From Bacteroidales bacterium (GTDB lineage: Bacteria > Bacteroidota > Bacteroidia > Bacteroidales > F082), in assembly GCA_017616675.1 (NCBI GenBank), contig JAFZXR010000075.1, positions 1-9,335 on the forward strand: a DNA stretch of 9,335 nucleotides, in the 5' to 3' direction. Each line of letters starts with the position of its first letter. Position 1 is the first letter of the stretch. The notes under the pieces were generated by a model that saw only the letters and a list, made by a program, of their open reading frames with translations, made no database searches and was not told where the DNA came from. The translations under genes were made by a program, and so were the position numbers. Below, one piece after another: positions 1 to 7,037 of this stretch.

Positions 1-764
1 GCGGACAGATTGTCACCGCTGAGCGTTTCCGTAACTTCCTGAAAGGCAGCGAGATGATTGCTCGCGAGAAACAACACGTCCAGGATCCATATTCGTTCCG
101 TTGCATCCCACAGGTTCACGGTGCTTCGAAAGACGCCATCAACTACGTGTCACAGATCCTCGGTGAGGAAATCAACGCCGTTACCGACAACCCGACAGTG
201 TTCCCAGATGAGGACATGGTCATCTCGGCTGGTAACTTCCACGGACAGCCTCTGGCTTTGAGCCTTGACTTCTTGGCCATCGCGATGGCTGAACTCGGCA
301 ACATCTCAGAGCGCCGTACATATCAGCTCATCGCCGGAAAACGCGGTCTGCCGTCGTTCCTCGTGGCTGAGCCAGGTTTGAATTCGGGCTTCATGATTCC
401 TCAGTATGCGGCAGCAGCTATCGTCAGCCAGAACAAGCAACTCTGCACACCTGCATCAGTCGATAGCATCGAGTCGTCGCAGGGTCAGGAAGACCATGTA
501 AGTATGGGTGCCAACGCAGCTACAAAGGCATTGCGCGTTGCCAACAACCTCGAGCGCATCCTCGCCATCGAGCTCTTTAACGCAGCACAGGCCCTCGACT
601 TCCGCAAACCTATCAAATCATCAGCATTCATTGAGAATTTCGTCGCCGAATACCGCAAGAAAGTTGAATTCGTGAAAGTCGACAAGGTGATGTACACCGA
701 AATCGCAAAATCAGTGAAATTCTTACAAGATTACGACCTCGGAGAGAAAATTTTTGAAAAATAA
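1..764 (+). CDS. hutH: Histidine ammonia-lyase, C-terminal half (5' end outside the window)
   Basis: This enzyme removes ammonia from L-histidine to give urocanate, the first step of histidine breakdown in the cytoplasm. The frame is open from base 3, giving 253 visible residues against about 500 for the family, so roughly the N-terminal half is missing. The Ala-Ser-Gly triad that forms the MIO cofactor must lie upstream. Visible family signatures are QDPYSFR (visible residues 27-33, matching the conserved Gln, Tyr and Arg of the active site), the GNFHGQP segment with its conserved Phe, the SERR stretch, and SQGQEDHVSMGA, which carries the conserved catalytic-site Glu. Phenylalanine and tyrosine ammonia-lyases share this fold. 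The QEDHVSM motif and the Bacteroidales setting favour histidine, but the substrate-selecting N-terminal residues are not visible. The gene ends 6 bp before a membrane-protein gene and is probably cotranscribed with it. The other hut genes would have to be upstream. Confidence 0.93.
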   Translation, partial: GQIVTAERFRNFLKGSEMIAREKQHVQDPYSFRCIPQVHGASKDAINYVSQILGEEINAVTDNPTVFPDEDMVISAGNFHGQPLALSLDFLAIAMAELGNISERRTYQLIAGKRGLPSFLVAEPGLNSGFMIPQYAAAAIVSQNKQLCTPASVDSIESSQGQEDHVSMGANAATKALRVANNLERILAIELFNAAQALDFRKPIKSSAFIENFVAEYRKKVEFVKVDKVMYTEIAKSVKFLQDYDLGEKIFEK

Positions 765-770
765 AGCATT

Positions 771-1265
771 ATGGAAGAATTAAATCAAGGCGAAAGCTAT
801 AACGAGTTTGAAAACCCTCAGCCGGTACGTCCGTTCGGACTCTCGTTTTTCTGCATCCTCTCGTTCATCAACGCAGTTTTGCAGTTTTTGTTCAATTTCT
901 TGTCGTTTTCGGTGTTTAACACAATGAAAACCGTGACCAGCGATGAGAGAATTCTTGAATTGTATGAAAATATGGGCATCGATGAGGACCAGTTGGAGAC
1001 TGCTTTGGCAGCGTTTTTCGCTCCCGGAATGTTCTATTATCTTCTCACATCATTGCTCTACATCGGCTCGTTTATCGGCGTGTTGTACATGTGGAAGATG
1101 CAGAAGAAAGGCTTCCATTACTATGCCATCGCCCAGATTCTGATTCTCATCGTGGCAGCGCTGATGTACTTCGGCGCGACAGGCACGTCGCCATGGAGCA
1201 GCATCATCACGGCCGCCGCGTTTATTGGCATTTATTTCATCTATTATAAAAAAGTGATGGAATAA
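771..1265 (+). CDS. Four-helix membrane protein of unknown function (164 aa)
   Basis: I do not recognise a family. The ATG at 771 lies 6 bp after the hutH stop. About 20 polar N-terminal residues (acidic, then Pro-rich PQPVRPFG) precede a hydrophobic helix at roughly residues 22-48. An acidic, non-membrane loop follows at residues 52-82 (DERILELYENMGIDEDQLE). Three more helices lie at about 86-108, 115-135 and 142-159, and the end is basic (YYKKVME). There is no cleavable signal peptide and no catalytic motif. The stop codon shares one base with the next start (TAATG at 1263-1267), which suggests translational coupling with the following membrane protein. It could be a small integral-membrane protein conserved only in Bacteroidales. 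A role linked to histidine use is possible from position alone, but nothing in the protein supports it. Confidence 0.75.
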   Translation: MEELNQGESYNEFENPQPVRPFGLSFFCILSFINAVLQFLFNFLSFSVFNTMKTVTSDERILELYENMGIDEDQLETALAAFFAPGMFYYLLTSLLYIGSFIGVLYMWKMQKKGFHYYAIAQILILIVAALMYFGATGTSPWSSIITAAAFIGIYFIYYKKVME

Positions 1266-1711
1266 TGGAAGAGGTAGTGAAGGAGAGACAGAGTATCTTT
1301 AAGGAGCGCAAGCACGTGACGCTTGGCATGAAGCTGGTGTGCACCTTCGCGATCACTTATTACATACTCTTTTTCTCTTTCATGACTTATATTCTTCTGA
1401 AATACAGCACAGTCTTCGACGAAGAATATCTCGATCCTAACCTGCACGAGCTGGTGGCCTCGAATCACTACACCTTATTTATTATTCAATGGGTGCTTCT
1501 CGCGGTCATCGTCACGAGCCTGTTTTTAATCTTCTTCAAGAAACGTACCGGTAAGTTTCTTTTCATGGTTTTTACCATCTTACTCGTTGTGTGTCAATTC
1601 TTTACGACTTATCCGCCAGCGTGGGACGTTTATGTTTTGGAGCTTCTCATACTGCTGATAATTGCACCTTTAAGGGTTATTTCAAAATTTACTGAAAAAA
1701 TTACAAATTAA
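1265..1711 (+). CDS. Four-helix membrane protein of unknown function (148 aa)
   Basis: I do not recognise a family. The ATG overlaps the previous stop by one base. A basic amphipathic N-terminus (about 20 residues, KERQSIFKERKH) is followed by predicted membrane helices at about residues 22-46, 69-91, 97-115 and 121-136, with a short basic tail. The loop between helices 1 and 2 is acidic (FDEEYLDPNLHEL). The layout of four helices with one longer acidic loop after helix 1 resembles the preceding protein. The two could be partners or very distant paralogues, although I see no clear residue identity. There are no conserved Cys, His or charged in-membrane residues that would point to transport or catalysis. 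The stop is 5 bp before the kinase gene. Confidence 0.73.
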   Translation: MEEVVKERQSIFKERKHVTLGMKLVCTFAITYYILFFSFMTYILLKYSTVFDEEYLDPNLHELVASNHYTLFIIQWVLLAVIVTSLFLIFFKKRTGKFLFMVFTILLVVCQFFTTYPPAWDVYVLELLILLIIAPLRVISKFTEKITN

Positions 1712-1716
1712 AAAAT

Positions 1717-2454
1717 ATGAACCACATCACATTGTCGGGCGAGCTGGGTAGCGGCAAGAGCACCGTCGCCAATTATCTGATAAGTAAAATGCCTTTCAAA
1801 ATCGTTTCTGCGGGCTTGTTATTCAGACAATTAGCAGCCAAACACGGCATGTCGGCGAAGGAATTCAACGAGTTTATCGAAAACGACCCCAAGTACGACC
1901 ATTATGTCGACGACACCATGGCCGAGCTGGGCAAAACCGACGAAAAAATCATCTTCGACTCGCGTATGGCATGGCATTTCGTGCCTTCGTCGTTCAAGAT
2001 TTATCTTTATGTCGATGTGGACACTGCCACCGAACGAATTTTCAACGATGTGGGTCGAGTGAGCGAGTCGTATTCCGACAAGGCGACAGCCCGTCAGGAA
2101 ATCATCGATAGAAGGAAGAGCGAACTGTTGAGATATCAGAATTTTTATCACTGCAACCTCGACGACTACAGCAACTACGATTTGATTGTCGATACCAGTC
2201 ATGCCAGCAGAGATGAGGTTAACGAATTGGTTTTCAATAGTTTCCAAGCATTTAACGAAGGAAAAGAGTATACCAAGATATGGCTTTCACCGAAGTCATT
2301 AATTTTGACAGGAAATGAGCCGGACGACACCGGTGAAAAATTAATTATCAACAAAAAAGACGGCAAATTTATCGTCGAAAAGGGTTTTTCGAAGGTGAAA
2401 AAAGCACTCGAAAATCGGCAAAGCCTTGTGGCTGTTGATGTTGTAAAATGTTGA
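1717..2454 (+). CDS. Cytidylate-kinase-like P-loop kinase with a C-terminal ParB-like tail
   Basis: Residues 1 to about 180 have the layout of a compact (d)CMP kinase or related nucleoside-monophosphate kinase. The Walker A loop GELGSGKST is at residues 8-16. An NMP-binding segment SAGLLFRQLA follows at 31-40, and DSRMAWHF at 81-88 resembles the DGRIAG-type motif of CMP kinases. An Arg-rich lid region (RVSESYS, then RQEIIDRRKSELLRY) is followed by the usual YDLIVDTS strand at 154-161. The family transfers phosphate from ATP to CMP or dCMP in the cytoplasm. The short form resembles the archaeal/type 2 cytidylate kinase more than the 225-residue bacterial Cmk. Residues 185-245 form an extra tail that looks like a degenerate ParB/sulfiredoxin-fold unit (see findings). 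The substrate is therefore not certain. ATG at 1717 is 5 bp after the previous gene, the last in this run. An unlinked classical cmk elsewhere would argue for another role. Confidence 0.8.
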   Translation: MNHITLSGELGSGKSTVANYLISKMPFKIVSAGLLFRQLAAKHGMSAKEFNEFIENDPKYDHYVDDTMAELGKTDEKIIFDSRMAWHFVPSSFKIYLYVDVDTATERIFNDVGRVSESYSDKATARQEIIDRRKSELLRYQNFYHCNLDDYSNYDLIVDTSHASRDEVNELVFNSFQAFNEGKEYTKIWLSPKSLILTGNEPDDTGEKLIINKKDGKFIVEKGFSKVKKALENRQSLVAVDVVKC

Positions 2455-2508
2455 TATTTTTGTTGAAAAAAAGATAAAAAATTGTATTTCCAAGCGAAAA
2501 GTTTTGTA

Positions 2509-2516
2509 TAATTTTG
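2509..2516 (+). promoter_or_regulatory. Bacteroidetes-type -7 promoter box before nrdD
   Basis: TAATTTTG matches the TAnnTTTG -7 consensus of the Bacteroidetes primary sigma factor exactly. The matching -33 TTTG is weak. The best candidates are TTTC at 2487-2490 (18-bp spacer) or ATTG at 2481-2484 (24-bp spacer). Transcription would start near 2523, leaving a leader of about 80 nt before the nrdD ATG. It sits at the only large gap before nrdD, as an operon promoter should. The assignment is inferred from sequence only. Confidence 0.6.
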
Positions 2517-2529
2517 CAAAGAGATAGTT

Positions 2530-2547
2530 CGAAAAATGTCATTTTCG
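2530..2547. repeat. Imperfect inverted repeat in the nrdD leader
   Basis: The arms CGAAAAATG (2530-2538) and CATTTTCG (2540-2547) are reverse complements apart from one extra A, around a single central T. It lies a few bases after the predicted transcription start. The near-zero loop fits a protein-binding dyad better than an RNA hairpin. It could be an operator for nrdDG, or chance in AT-rich DNA. Confidence 0.4.
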
Positions 2548-2603
2548 GATATCCCAGTATTTACTAACAAAACGAGCATTAACAATATACAAAAACTAGT
2601 AGC

Positions 2604-4694
2604 ATGGAGTTCAACCAGGTCTTTATTATCAAGAGAAATGGTAAGCGCGAGCCTTTCTCGGTCGATAAAATCAAAAATGCAATTCAGAAAGCCTTCCTCA
2701 GCGTCGGTAGCTTCGCACCGCAGGAGGTTCTCACCAACATCATGAGCCGTGTCAGCATCCACGACGGTATCTCGGTCGAAGAGATCCAGAACCAGGTGGA
2801 GAATGCTCTCATGGCCGAACGTTATTACAACGTCGCCAAGTCGTATATCCTCTATCGTCAGCGTCACTACGAAGATCGTGAGGTGAAGGATAAACTCGAC
2901 TTCCTTATCAATTACTGCAACGCACAGAATGCGGCGACCGGAAGTAAGTACGACGCCAACGCCAACGTCGAGAAGAAGAACATCGCCACACTCATCGGCG
3001 AGCTTCCGAAGTCAAACTTCATCCGTTTGAACCGCCGTATGCTTTGCGACCGTATCAAAGACATGTACGGTAAGGAAGTGGCCGACAAATATATAGAACT
3101 GCTCAACCATCATTTTATCTACAAAAATGACGAGACGAGCATCGCTAATTATTGCGCAAGTATCACCATGTATCCTTGGCTGCTCGAAGGCACCAAGTCG
3201 ATAGGCGGCAATGCCACACGTCCGACCAACCTCAAGTCGTTCTGCGGCGGCTTCATCAACATGGTGTTTATGGTGTCGAGTATGCTGAGCGGCGCCTGCG
3301 CAACACCGGAGTTCCTGATGTATCTCAACTATTTCATTCAGATGGAATACGGAAAGGACTACTACAATCGCGCTAACGAAGTGGTCGAGCTCTCGAACCG
3401 CCGTCGTACCCTCGACAAGGTCATCACCGACTGCTTCGAACAGATAGTTTACTCCATCAATCAGCCTACTGGTGCCCGTAACTACCAGTCGGTGTTCTGG
3501 AACATCTCCTACTACGACAAGTATTATTTCAAGAGCCTCTTCGGTAACTTCTACTTCCCTGATGGCAGTCAGCCTGACTGGGATTCGCTCAACTGGCTCC
3601 AGAAACGTTTCATGAAATGGTTCAACGCCGAGCGTCTCAAGACCGTCTTGACATTCCCTGTCGAGACCATGGCACTCCTTTCGGAAAATGGCGATATCGC
3701 CGACAAGGAATATGCCGACTTCACTGCTGAGATGTACGCTGAAGGCCATTCGTTCTTCACCTATGTCAGCGACAGCCCCGACTCATTGAGCTCCTGCTGC
3801 CGTCTCCGCAACGAGATTCAGGACAACGAGTTCAGCTACACTCTTGGTGCCGGCGGCGTGTCGACAGGCTCGAAGAGCGTGCTCACCATCAACATGAACC
3901 GCTGCATCCAGTACGAAGAGCAGAACCGCCTGCCGTTCCTGAGCTTCGTCGAAGAAGTCATCGACCTCATGCATAAGGTCCAGATGGCTTACGACACCAA
4001 CCTCCGCTACCTCCGCGAGAAAGGCATGCTCCCGTTGTTCGACGCCGGCTACATAGCCATCGACCGCCAGTACCTCACAATAGGTGTCAACGGCATCGTC
4101 GAGGCAGCCGAATTCAAAGGCATCGAGATTAGCGATAACCCTGACTATCAACACTTTGTGGAAGAGATCCTCAGTCTTATCGAGAAGTACAACAAACAGT
4201 ACAGAAAACCTGGTCTGATGTTCAACTGCGAGATGATTCCTGCCGAAAACGTGGGCGTGAAACACGCCAAGTGGGACAAGGAAGACGGCTACAAGGTGCC
4301 TCGCGACTGCTACAACAGTTACTTCTATGTCGTTGAGAATCAGAACACTAACGTTCTCGACAAGTTCAAACTGCACGGCGAGCGTTACATCAAGCACCTC
4401 ACAGGCGGCTCGGCATTGCACTGCAACCTCGAGGAACACCTCACACAGGAACAGTACCGCCAGCTCCTCAAAGTGGCATCGAAAGAAGGCTGTAACTACT
4501 TCACTTTCAACATTCCTAACACCGTTTGCAACGACTGCGGTCACATCGACAAGCGTTACCTCAAGAAATGCCCGAAGTGCGGCAGCGAGAACCTCGACTA
4601 CCTCACACGCGTCATCGGCTACATGAAACGCGTCAGCAACTTCTCACAGGCACGCCAGGTGGAAGCAAGCAAACGTTTCTATGCCAAATTCTAG
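2604..4694 (+). CDS. nrdD: Anaerobic (class III) ribonucleoside-triphosphate reductase
   Basis: This glycyl-radical enzyme reduces ribonucleoside triphosphates to deoxyribonucleotides without oxygen, in the cytoplasm. The protein has 696 residues, close to the E. coli enzyme (712). An N-terminal ATP-cone (about residues 5-92; IKRNGKREPFSVDKI at the start) is the allosteric on/off domain. The core follows, including SFCGGFINMV, SGACATPEF and the CCRLRNE motif. One of Cys398/Cys399 in that motif is the likely thiyl-radical cysteine. The C-terminus carries a four-Cys zinc site (Cys642, 645, 656, 659) and the glycyl-radical motif RVIGYM with Gly672, 25 residues from the end. All expected key residues are present, so it should be active. 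ATG at 2604 keeps the complete ATP-cone. nrdG follows 12 bp downstream. The reductant (formate or thioredoxin-like) cannot be settled from the sequence by eye. Confidence 0.97.
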   Translation: MEFNQVFIIKRNGKREPFSVDKIKNAIQKAFLSVGSFAPQEVLTNIMSRVSIHDGISVEEIQNQVENALMAERYYNVAKSYILYRQRHYEDREVKDKLDFLINYCNAQNAATGSKYDANANVEKKNIATLIGELPKSNFIRLNRRMLCDRIKDMYGKEVADKYIELLNHHFIYKNDETSIANYCASITMYPWLLEGTKSIGGNATRPTNLKSFCGGFINMVFMVSSMLSGACATPEFLMYLNYFIQMEYGKDYYNRANEVVELSNRRRTLDKVITDCFEQIVYSINQPTGARNYQSVFWNISYYDKYYFKSLFGNFYFPDGSQPDWDSLNWLQKRFMKWFNAERLKTVLTFPVETMALLSENGDIADKEYADFTAEMYAEGHSFFTYVSDSPDSLSSCCRLRNEIQDNEFSYTLGAGGVSTGSKSVLTINMNRCIQYEEQNRLPFLSFVEEVIDLMHKVQMAYDTNLRYLREKGMLPLFDAGYIAIDRQYLTIGVNGIVEAAEFKGIEISDNPDYQHFVEEILSLIEKYNKQYRKPGLMFNCEMIPAENVGVKHAKWDKEDGYKVPRDCYNSYFYVVENQNTNVLDKFKLHGERYIKHLTGGSALHCNLEEHLTQEQYRQLLKVASKEGCNYFTFNIPNTVCNDCGHIDKRYLKKCPKCGSENLDYLTRVIGYMKRVSNFSQARQVEASKRFYAKF

Positions 4695-4706
4695 GTCATT
4701 GAAACA

Positions 4707-5162
4707 ATGTTGAAATACTACAACTATGACGTCGTCTTTCAGGAAGTACCTGATGAAGTGAGTCTGGCAATAAACCTTACCAACTGCCCGAATCATTGTC
4801 CCGATTGCCATAGTAAACATCTCTGGGAGGATATAGGCGAGGAACTCTCAGAAGATGAAACGAGCAGACTCGTCGAGATTTATAGAGGCGACATCACCTG
4901 CGTGCTTATCATGGGTGGTGACGCCTCGAAAGACGAGGTAGAAGCACTCGCTCACTATATCAAACATAATTTGAAACTGAAAGTCGCTTGGTATTCTGGC
5001 AGATATGATAAGCCTCTGAATATCAGCGACTTTGATTATTTAAAGTTCGGCCCGTATCTCGAAGAGAAAGGCGGACTGAAGTCGGCCGACACCAACCAGC
5101 GTTTCTACAAGGTGGTAGACGGCGAGCTGATTGACCAGACCGAGAGGTTTCGCAAACGTTAA
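4707..5162 (+). CDS. nrdG: Anaerobic ribonucleotide reductase activating protein (radical SAM)
   Basis: NrdG cleaves S-adenosylmethionine with a [4Fe-4S] cluster to create the glycyl radical on NrdD Gly672. The radical SAM motif CxxxCxxC is intact at Cys27, Cys31 and Cys34 (NCPNHCPDC). The following HSKHLW matches the usual NrdG context of a His or aromatic pair after the motif. MGGDA at 69-73 occupies the place of the GGE-type SAM-binding loop. LKFGPY near residue 111 is also typical. The length (151) matches the family (about 155). It lies 12 bp after nrdD, the usual pairing. The next start is 9 bp downstream, so the acyltransferase genes are probably on the same transcript. Confidence 0.96.
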   Translation: MLKYYNYDVVFQEVPDEVSLAINLTNCPNHCPDCHSKHLWEDIGEELSEDETSRLVEIYRGDITCVLIMGGDASKDEVEALAHYIKHNLKLKVAWYSGRYDKPLNISDFDYLKFGPYLEEKGGLKSADTNQRFYKVVDGELIDQTERFRKR

Positions 5163-5171
5163 GATATTCAG

Positions 5172-5975
5172 ATGGAAGAGAAAAAGATAAACCATATCGA
5201 CCTTACCAAGGTGCTGGCATCGAAAGGCATCAAGCCACGACGCTGGATAGTGCGACTGCTTAACCGTCTGCTGCATGTCAAGGATATCAACGACACCCTC
5301 GACGCTTGCGGTGACAAGGAAGGGGTGGAGTTCGCCAAGGCTGCGATGGATTACCTCAACATCACCGTCGAGCTGGTCAACTCCGAGCGCATCCCCAAGG
5401 AAGGCAACCCCATCATCATCGCCAACCATCCTCTGGGCGGTCCTGACGGTATGGCACTCATAGCGGCAGTGGGCTCAGTGCGCGACGACATCCTCTTCCC
5501 AGTCAACGACTTCCTGATGTATATCGATCAGCTCAAGCCTGTGTTCGTGCCTATCGACAAGGTGCATGGCAACCGTAACACCGCCAGCGGAATAAACGCG
5601 GCGTTTGCGGGCCAGAACGTGCTGTTGTATTTCCCGGCCGGACTGTGCTCACGTTGCATCAAAGGCAAGATTGTCGACCTCGAGTGGAAGACCACGGTGA
5701 TAAAGAAAGCCATCCAGCATCAGCGCGACCTCATCCCGGTACATATCGAGGCCCGCAACCGCCGCCGTTTCTACAGCATCGCCAACTGGCGCAAACGTCT
5801 CGGCATTAAGTTCAACTTCGAGATGGCACTGCTTCCAGGCGAGATGTTTGCACAACGTGGTAAGACCTTCCGAATGACAGTGGGCGAGCCTATACCATGG
5901 CAGACCCTCGACGACGGCACGCCAGCAATTGAATGGGCAAGACGTCTGCACGACCAGATTTATAATATAAAATAA
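5172..5975 (+). CDS. glsA: Glycine-lipid O-acyltransferase, PlsC family
   Basis: This is a lysophospholipid-type acyltransferase (267 aa). The acyl-transfer motif is NHPLGGPD with His86 and Asp92. The spacing is HX5D rather than the classic HX4D of PlsC, a variant I associate with the hemolysin/ornithine-lipid type branch. Block III is represented by FPAG (154-157), preceded by a basic stretch, and block IV by LIPVHIEARNR (about residue 184 on). There is no obvious membrane helix, so it is probably a peripheral inner-membrane enzyme. The next gene encodes a GlsB-like N-acyltransferase. The adjacent pair matches the glycine-lipid genes characterised in Bacteroides thetaiotaomicron, where GlsA adds a second fatty acid to the 3-hydroxyl of N-acyl-glycine. 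The assignment to glsA rests mainly on this pairing. By itself the sequence supports only a PlsC-like acyltransferase. Confidence 0.85.
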   Translation: MEEKKINHIDLTKVLASKGIKPRRWIVRLLNRLLHVKDINDTLDACGDKEGVEFAKAAMDYLNITVELVNSERIPKEGNPIIIANHPLGGPDGMALIAAVGSVRDDILFPVNDFLMYIDQLKPVFVPIDKVHGNRNTASGINAAFAGQNVLLYFPAGLCSRCIKGKIVDLEWKTTVIKKAIQHQRDLIPVHIEARNRRRFYSIANWRKRLGIKFNFEMALLPGEMFAQRGKTFRMTVGEPIPWQTLDDGTPAIEWARRLHDQIYNIK

Positions 5976-5993
5976 CGTAAAATATTGAGAATC

Positions 5994-7034
5994 ATGGATT
6001 TATCGTATATTATCCCTCCGGTACCACGCGAGCTTATCAAGAAAGAACTGAAGAGAAAACATTTTCTCCGTCACACCAACCACGGCAATAAAGAGATCTA
6101 CATCACCACGGCGGCGCTCTCGCCAAACATCATGCAGGAGATTGGCCGTCTGCGTGAGCTGTCGTTCGCCACTGAAGGCGGCGGCACAGGCAAACCCCTC
6201 GATATCGACGAGTTCGACCTCCTGCCGGAACCTTATTGCTTCAAGCAGCTCATCGTTTGGGACCCGGTGGAGGAGGAGATAGTGGGCGGCTACCGTTTCA
6301 TCCATGGCAGCAACATGTTCCGCTCGGTCGACGGCGCACTCTACACCCCGACAGCCGAACTGTTCCATTTTACTGACACTTTCATCGAGAAATATCTGCC
6401 TTACACCCTCGAGTTGGGTCGCTCGTTCGTGCAGCCGGCCTATCAGCCGAGCGCCGACATCCGCAAAGGCATGTATTCGCTCGATAACCTCTGGGATGGC
6501 CTTGCCACACTGGCGATGGAGATTCGCAACACAAAATATTATTTCGGCAAGATTACGATGTATCCGCACATGAACCGCCAGGCCAAGGATATGATTCTTT
6601 ATTTCTATCAGAAACATTTTCCTGATAAAGACGGACTGGTGTGGCCTAACGAACCTCTCCTCATCGAGACTGACTACAACAAGCTCCACGAGCTGTTTAC
6701 CGGCCGCAACTATAAGGAAGACTACCAGATTCTGCAGCGCTCGGTGCGCGAGCTCGGCTCGTATGTACCGCCACTCGTCAACGCCTACATGAACCTGTCG
6801 TCGACCATGCGCTCATTCGGAACCGCATACAACCACGCCTTCGGCGAGACCGACGAGACGGGTATCCTCGTGGCGGTGAAAGACATCTACCCCGAGAAGA
6901 GCGAGCGCCACTTTAAGTCATACATCACACGTAACCCGCTGTTTATGAGACGCAAGCTGTTTAAGATCACGCGACCTAACAGCCCGCTGAGTAAGATTAG
7001 ACTTAAGATGAAAGATAAAAAGAAAGAAGATTAA
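5994..7034 (+). CDS. glsB: Glycine N-acyltransferase (GlsB/OlsB-like, GNAT fold)
   Basis: It is predicted to transfer a 3-hydroxyacyl group from acyl carrier protein to glycine, making the lyso-glycine lipid (commendamide-type N-acyl glycine) that GlsA then acylates. The OlsB/hemolysin-like acetyltransferase domain covers about residues 45-230. It includes RLRELSFATEGGGTGKPLD, in which the arginine-led helix and acidic stretch are typical, then EEIVGGYRF (94-102) and the diagnostic ELGRSFVQPAY (140-150). A C-terminal extension (about 250-346) ends in a very basic tail (KIRLKMKDKKKED), which may help membrane contact. I chose ATG at 5994. A TTG three codons upstream (5985) is in frame but less likely. 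The product has 346 residues. The gene lies 18 bp after glsA and ends 3 bp from a convergent gene. The ornithine-lipid alternative (OlsB) is less likely in Bacteroidales. Confidence 0.87.
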   Translation: MDLSYIIPPVPRELIKKELKRKHFLRHTNHGNKEIYITTAALSPNIMQEIGRLRELSFATEGGGTGKPLDIDEFDLLPEPYCFKQLIVWDPVEEEIVGGYRFIHGSNMFRSVDGALYTPTAELFHFTDTFIEKYLPYTLELGRSFVQPAYQPSADIRKGMYSLDNLWDGLATLAMEIRNTKYYFGKITMYPHMNRQAKDMILYFYQKHFPDKDGLVWPNEPLLIETDYNKLHELFTGRNYKEDYQILQRSVRELGSYVPPLVNAYMNLSSTMRSFGTAYNHAFGETDETGILVAVKDIYPEKSERHFKSYITRNPLFMRRKLFKITRPNSPLSKIRLKMKDKKKED

Positions 7035-7037
7035 GAA

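Larger units (their letters stand above)
2455..2603 (+). other. Intergenic region and nrdD leader
   Basis: This 149-bp AT-rich gap separates the hutH-kinase run from the nrdDG operon. It holds a Bacteroidetes-type promoter and, just downstream, an imperfect inverted repeat at 2530-2547. I find no strong terminator for the upstream transcript. The only candidate is a weak five-pair A/T stem at about 2457-2468. A short open frame starting at 2536 runs out of frame into nrdD, and I regard it as fortuitous. There is no recognisable cobalamin riboswitch. Confidence 0.6.

Noticed and set aside
2550..2603. NrdR box before nrdD
   Set aside because: ACAATATAC near 2582-2590 loosely resembles half of an NrdR box, but there is no second box at the expected spacing and the match is poor.
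2536..2745. Short plus-strand open frame in the nrdD leader that overlaps the nrdD start
   Set aside because: It is Ser- and Arg-rich with no motif, and its overlapping part is an out-of-frame reading of the ATP-cone coding sequence. A leader-peptide role cannot be supported.
3783..4544. A 253-codon open frame on the minus strand, and others like it at 3012-3749 and 2199-2867
   Set aside because: They lie opposite nrdD (and partly the kinase), show no recognisable motif, and have the repetitive V/L/H/D composition expected of the antisense of a real gene. The nrdD frame is certain.
6000..6689. A 229-codon minus-strand open frame
   Set aside because: It is the antisense shadow of glsB, with no family resemblance and no initiation context.
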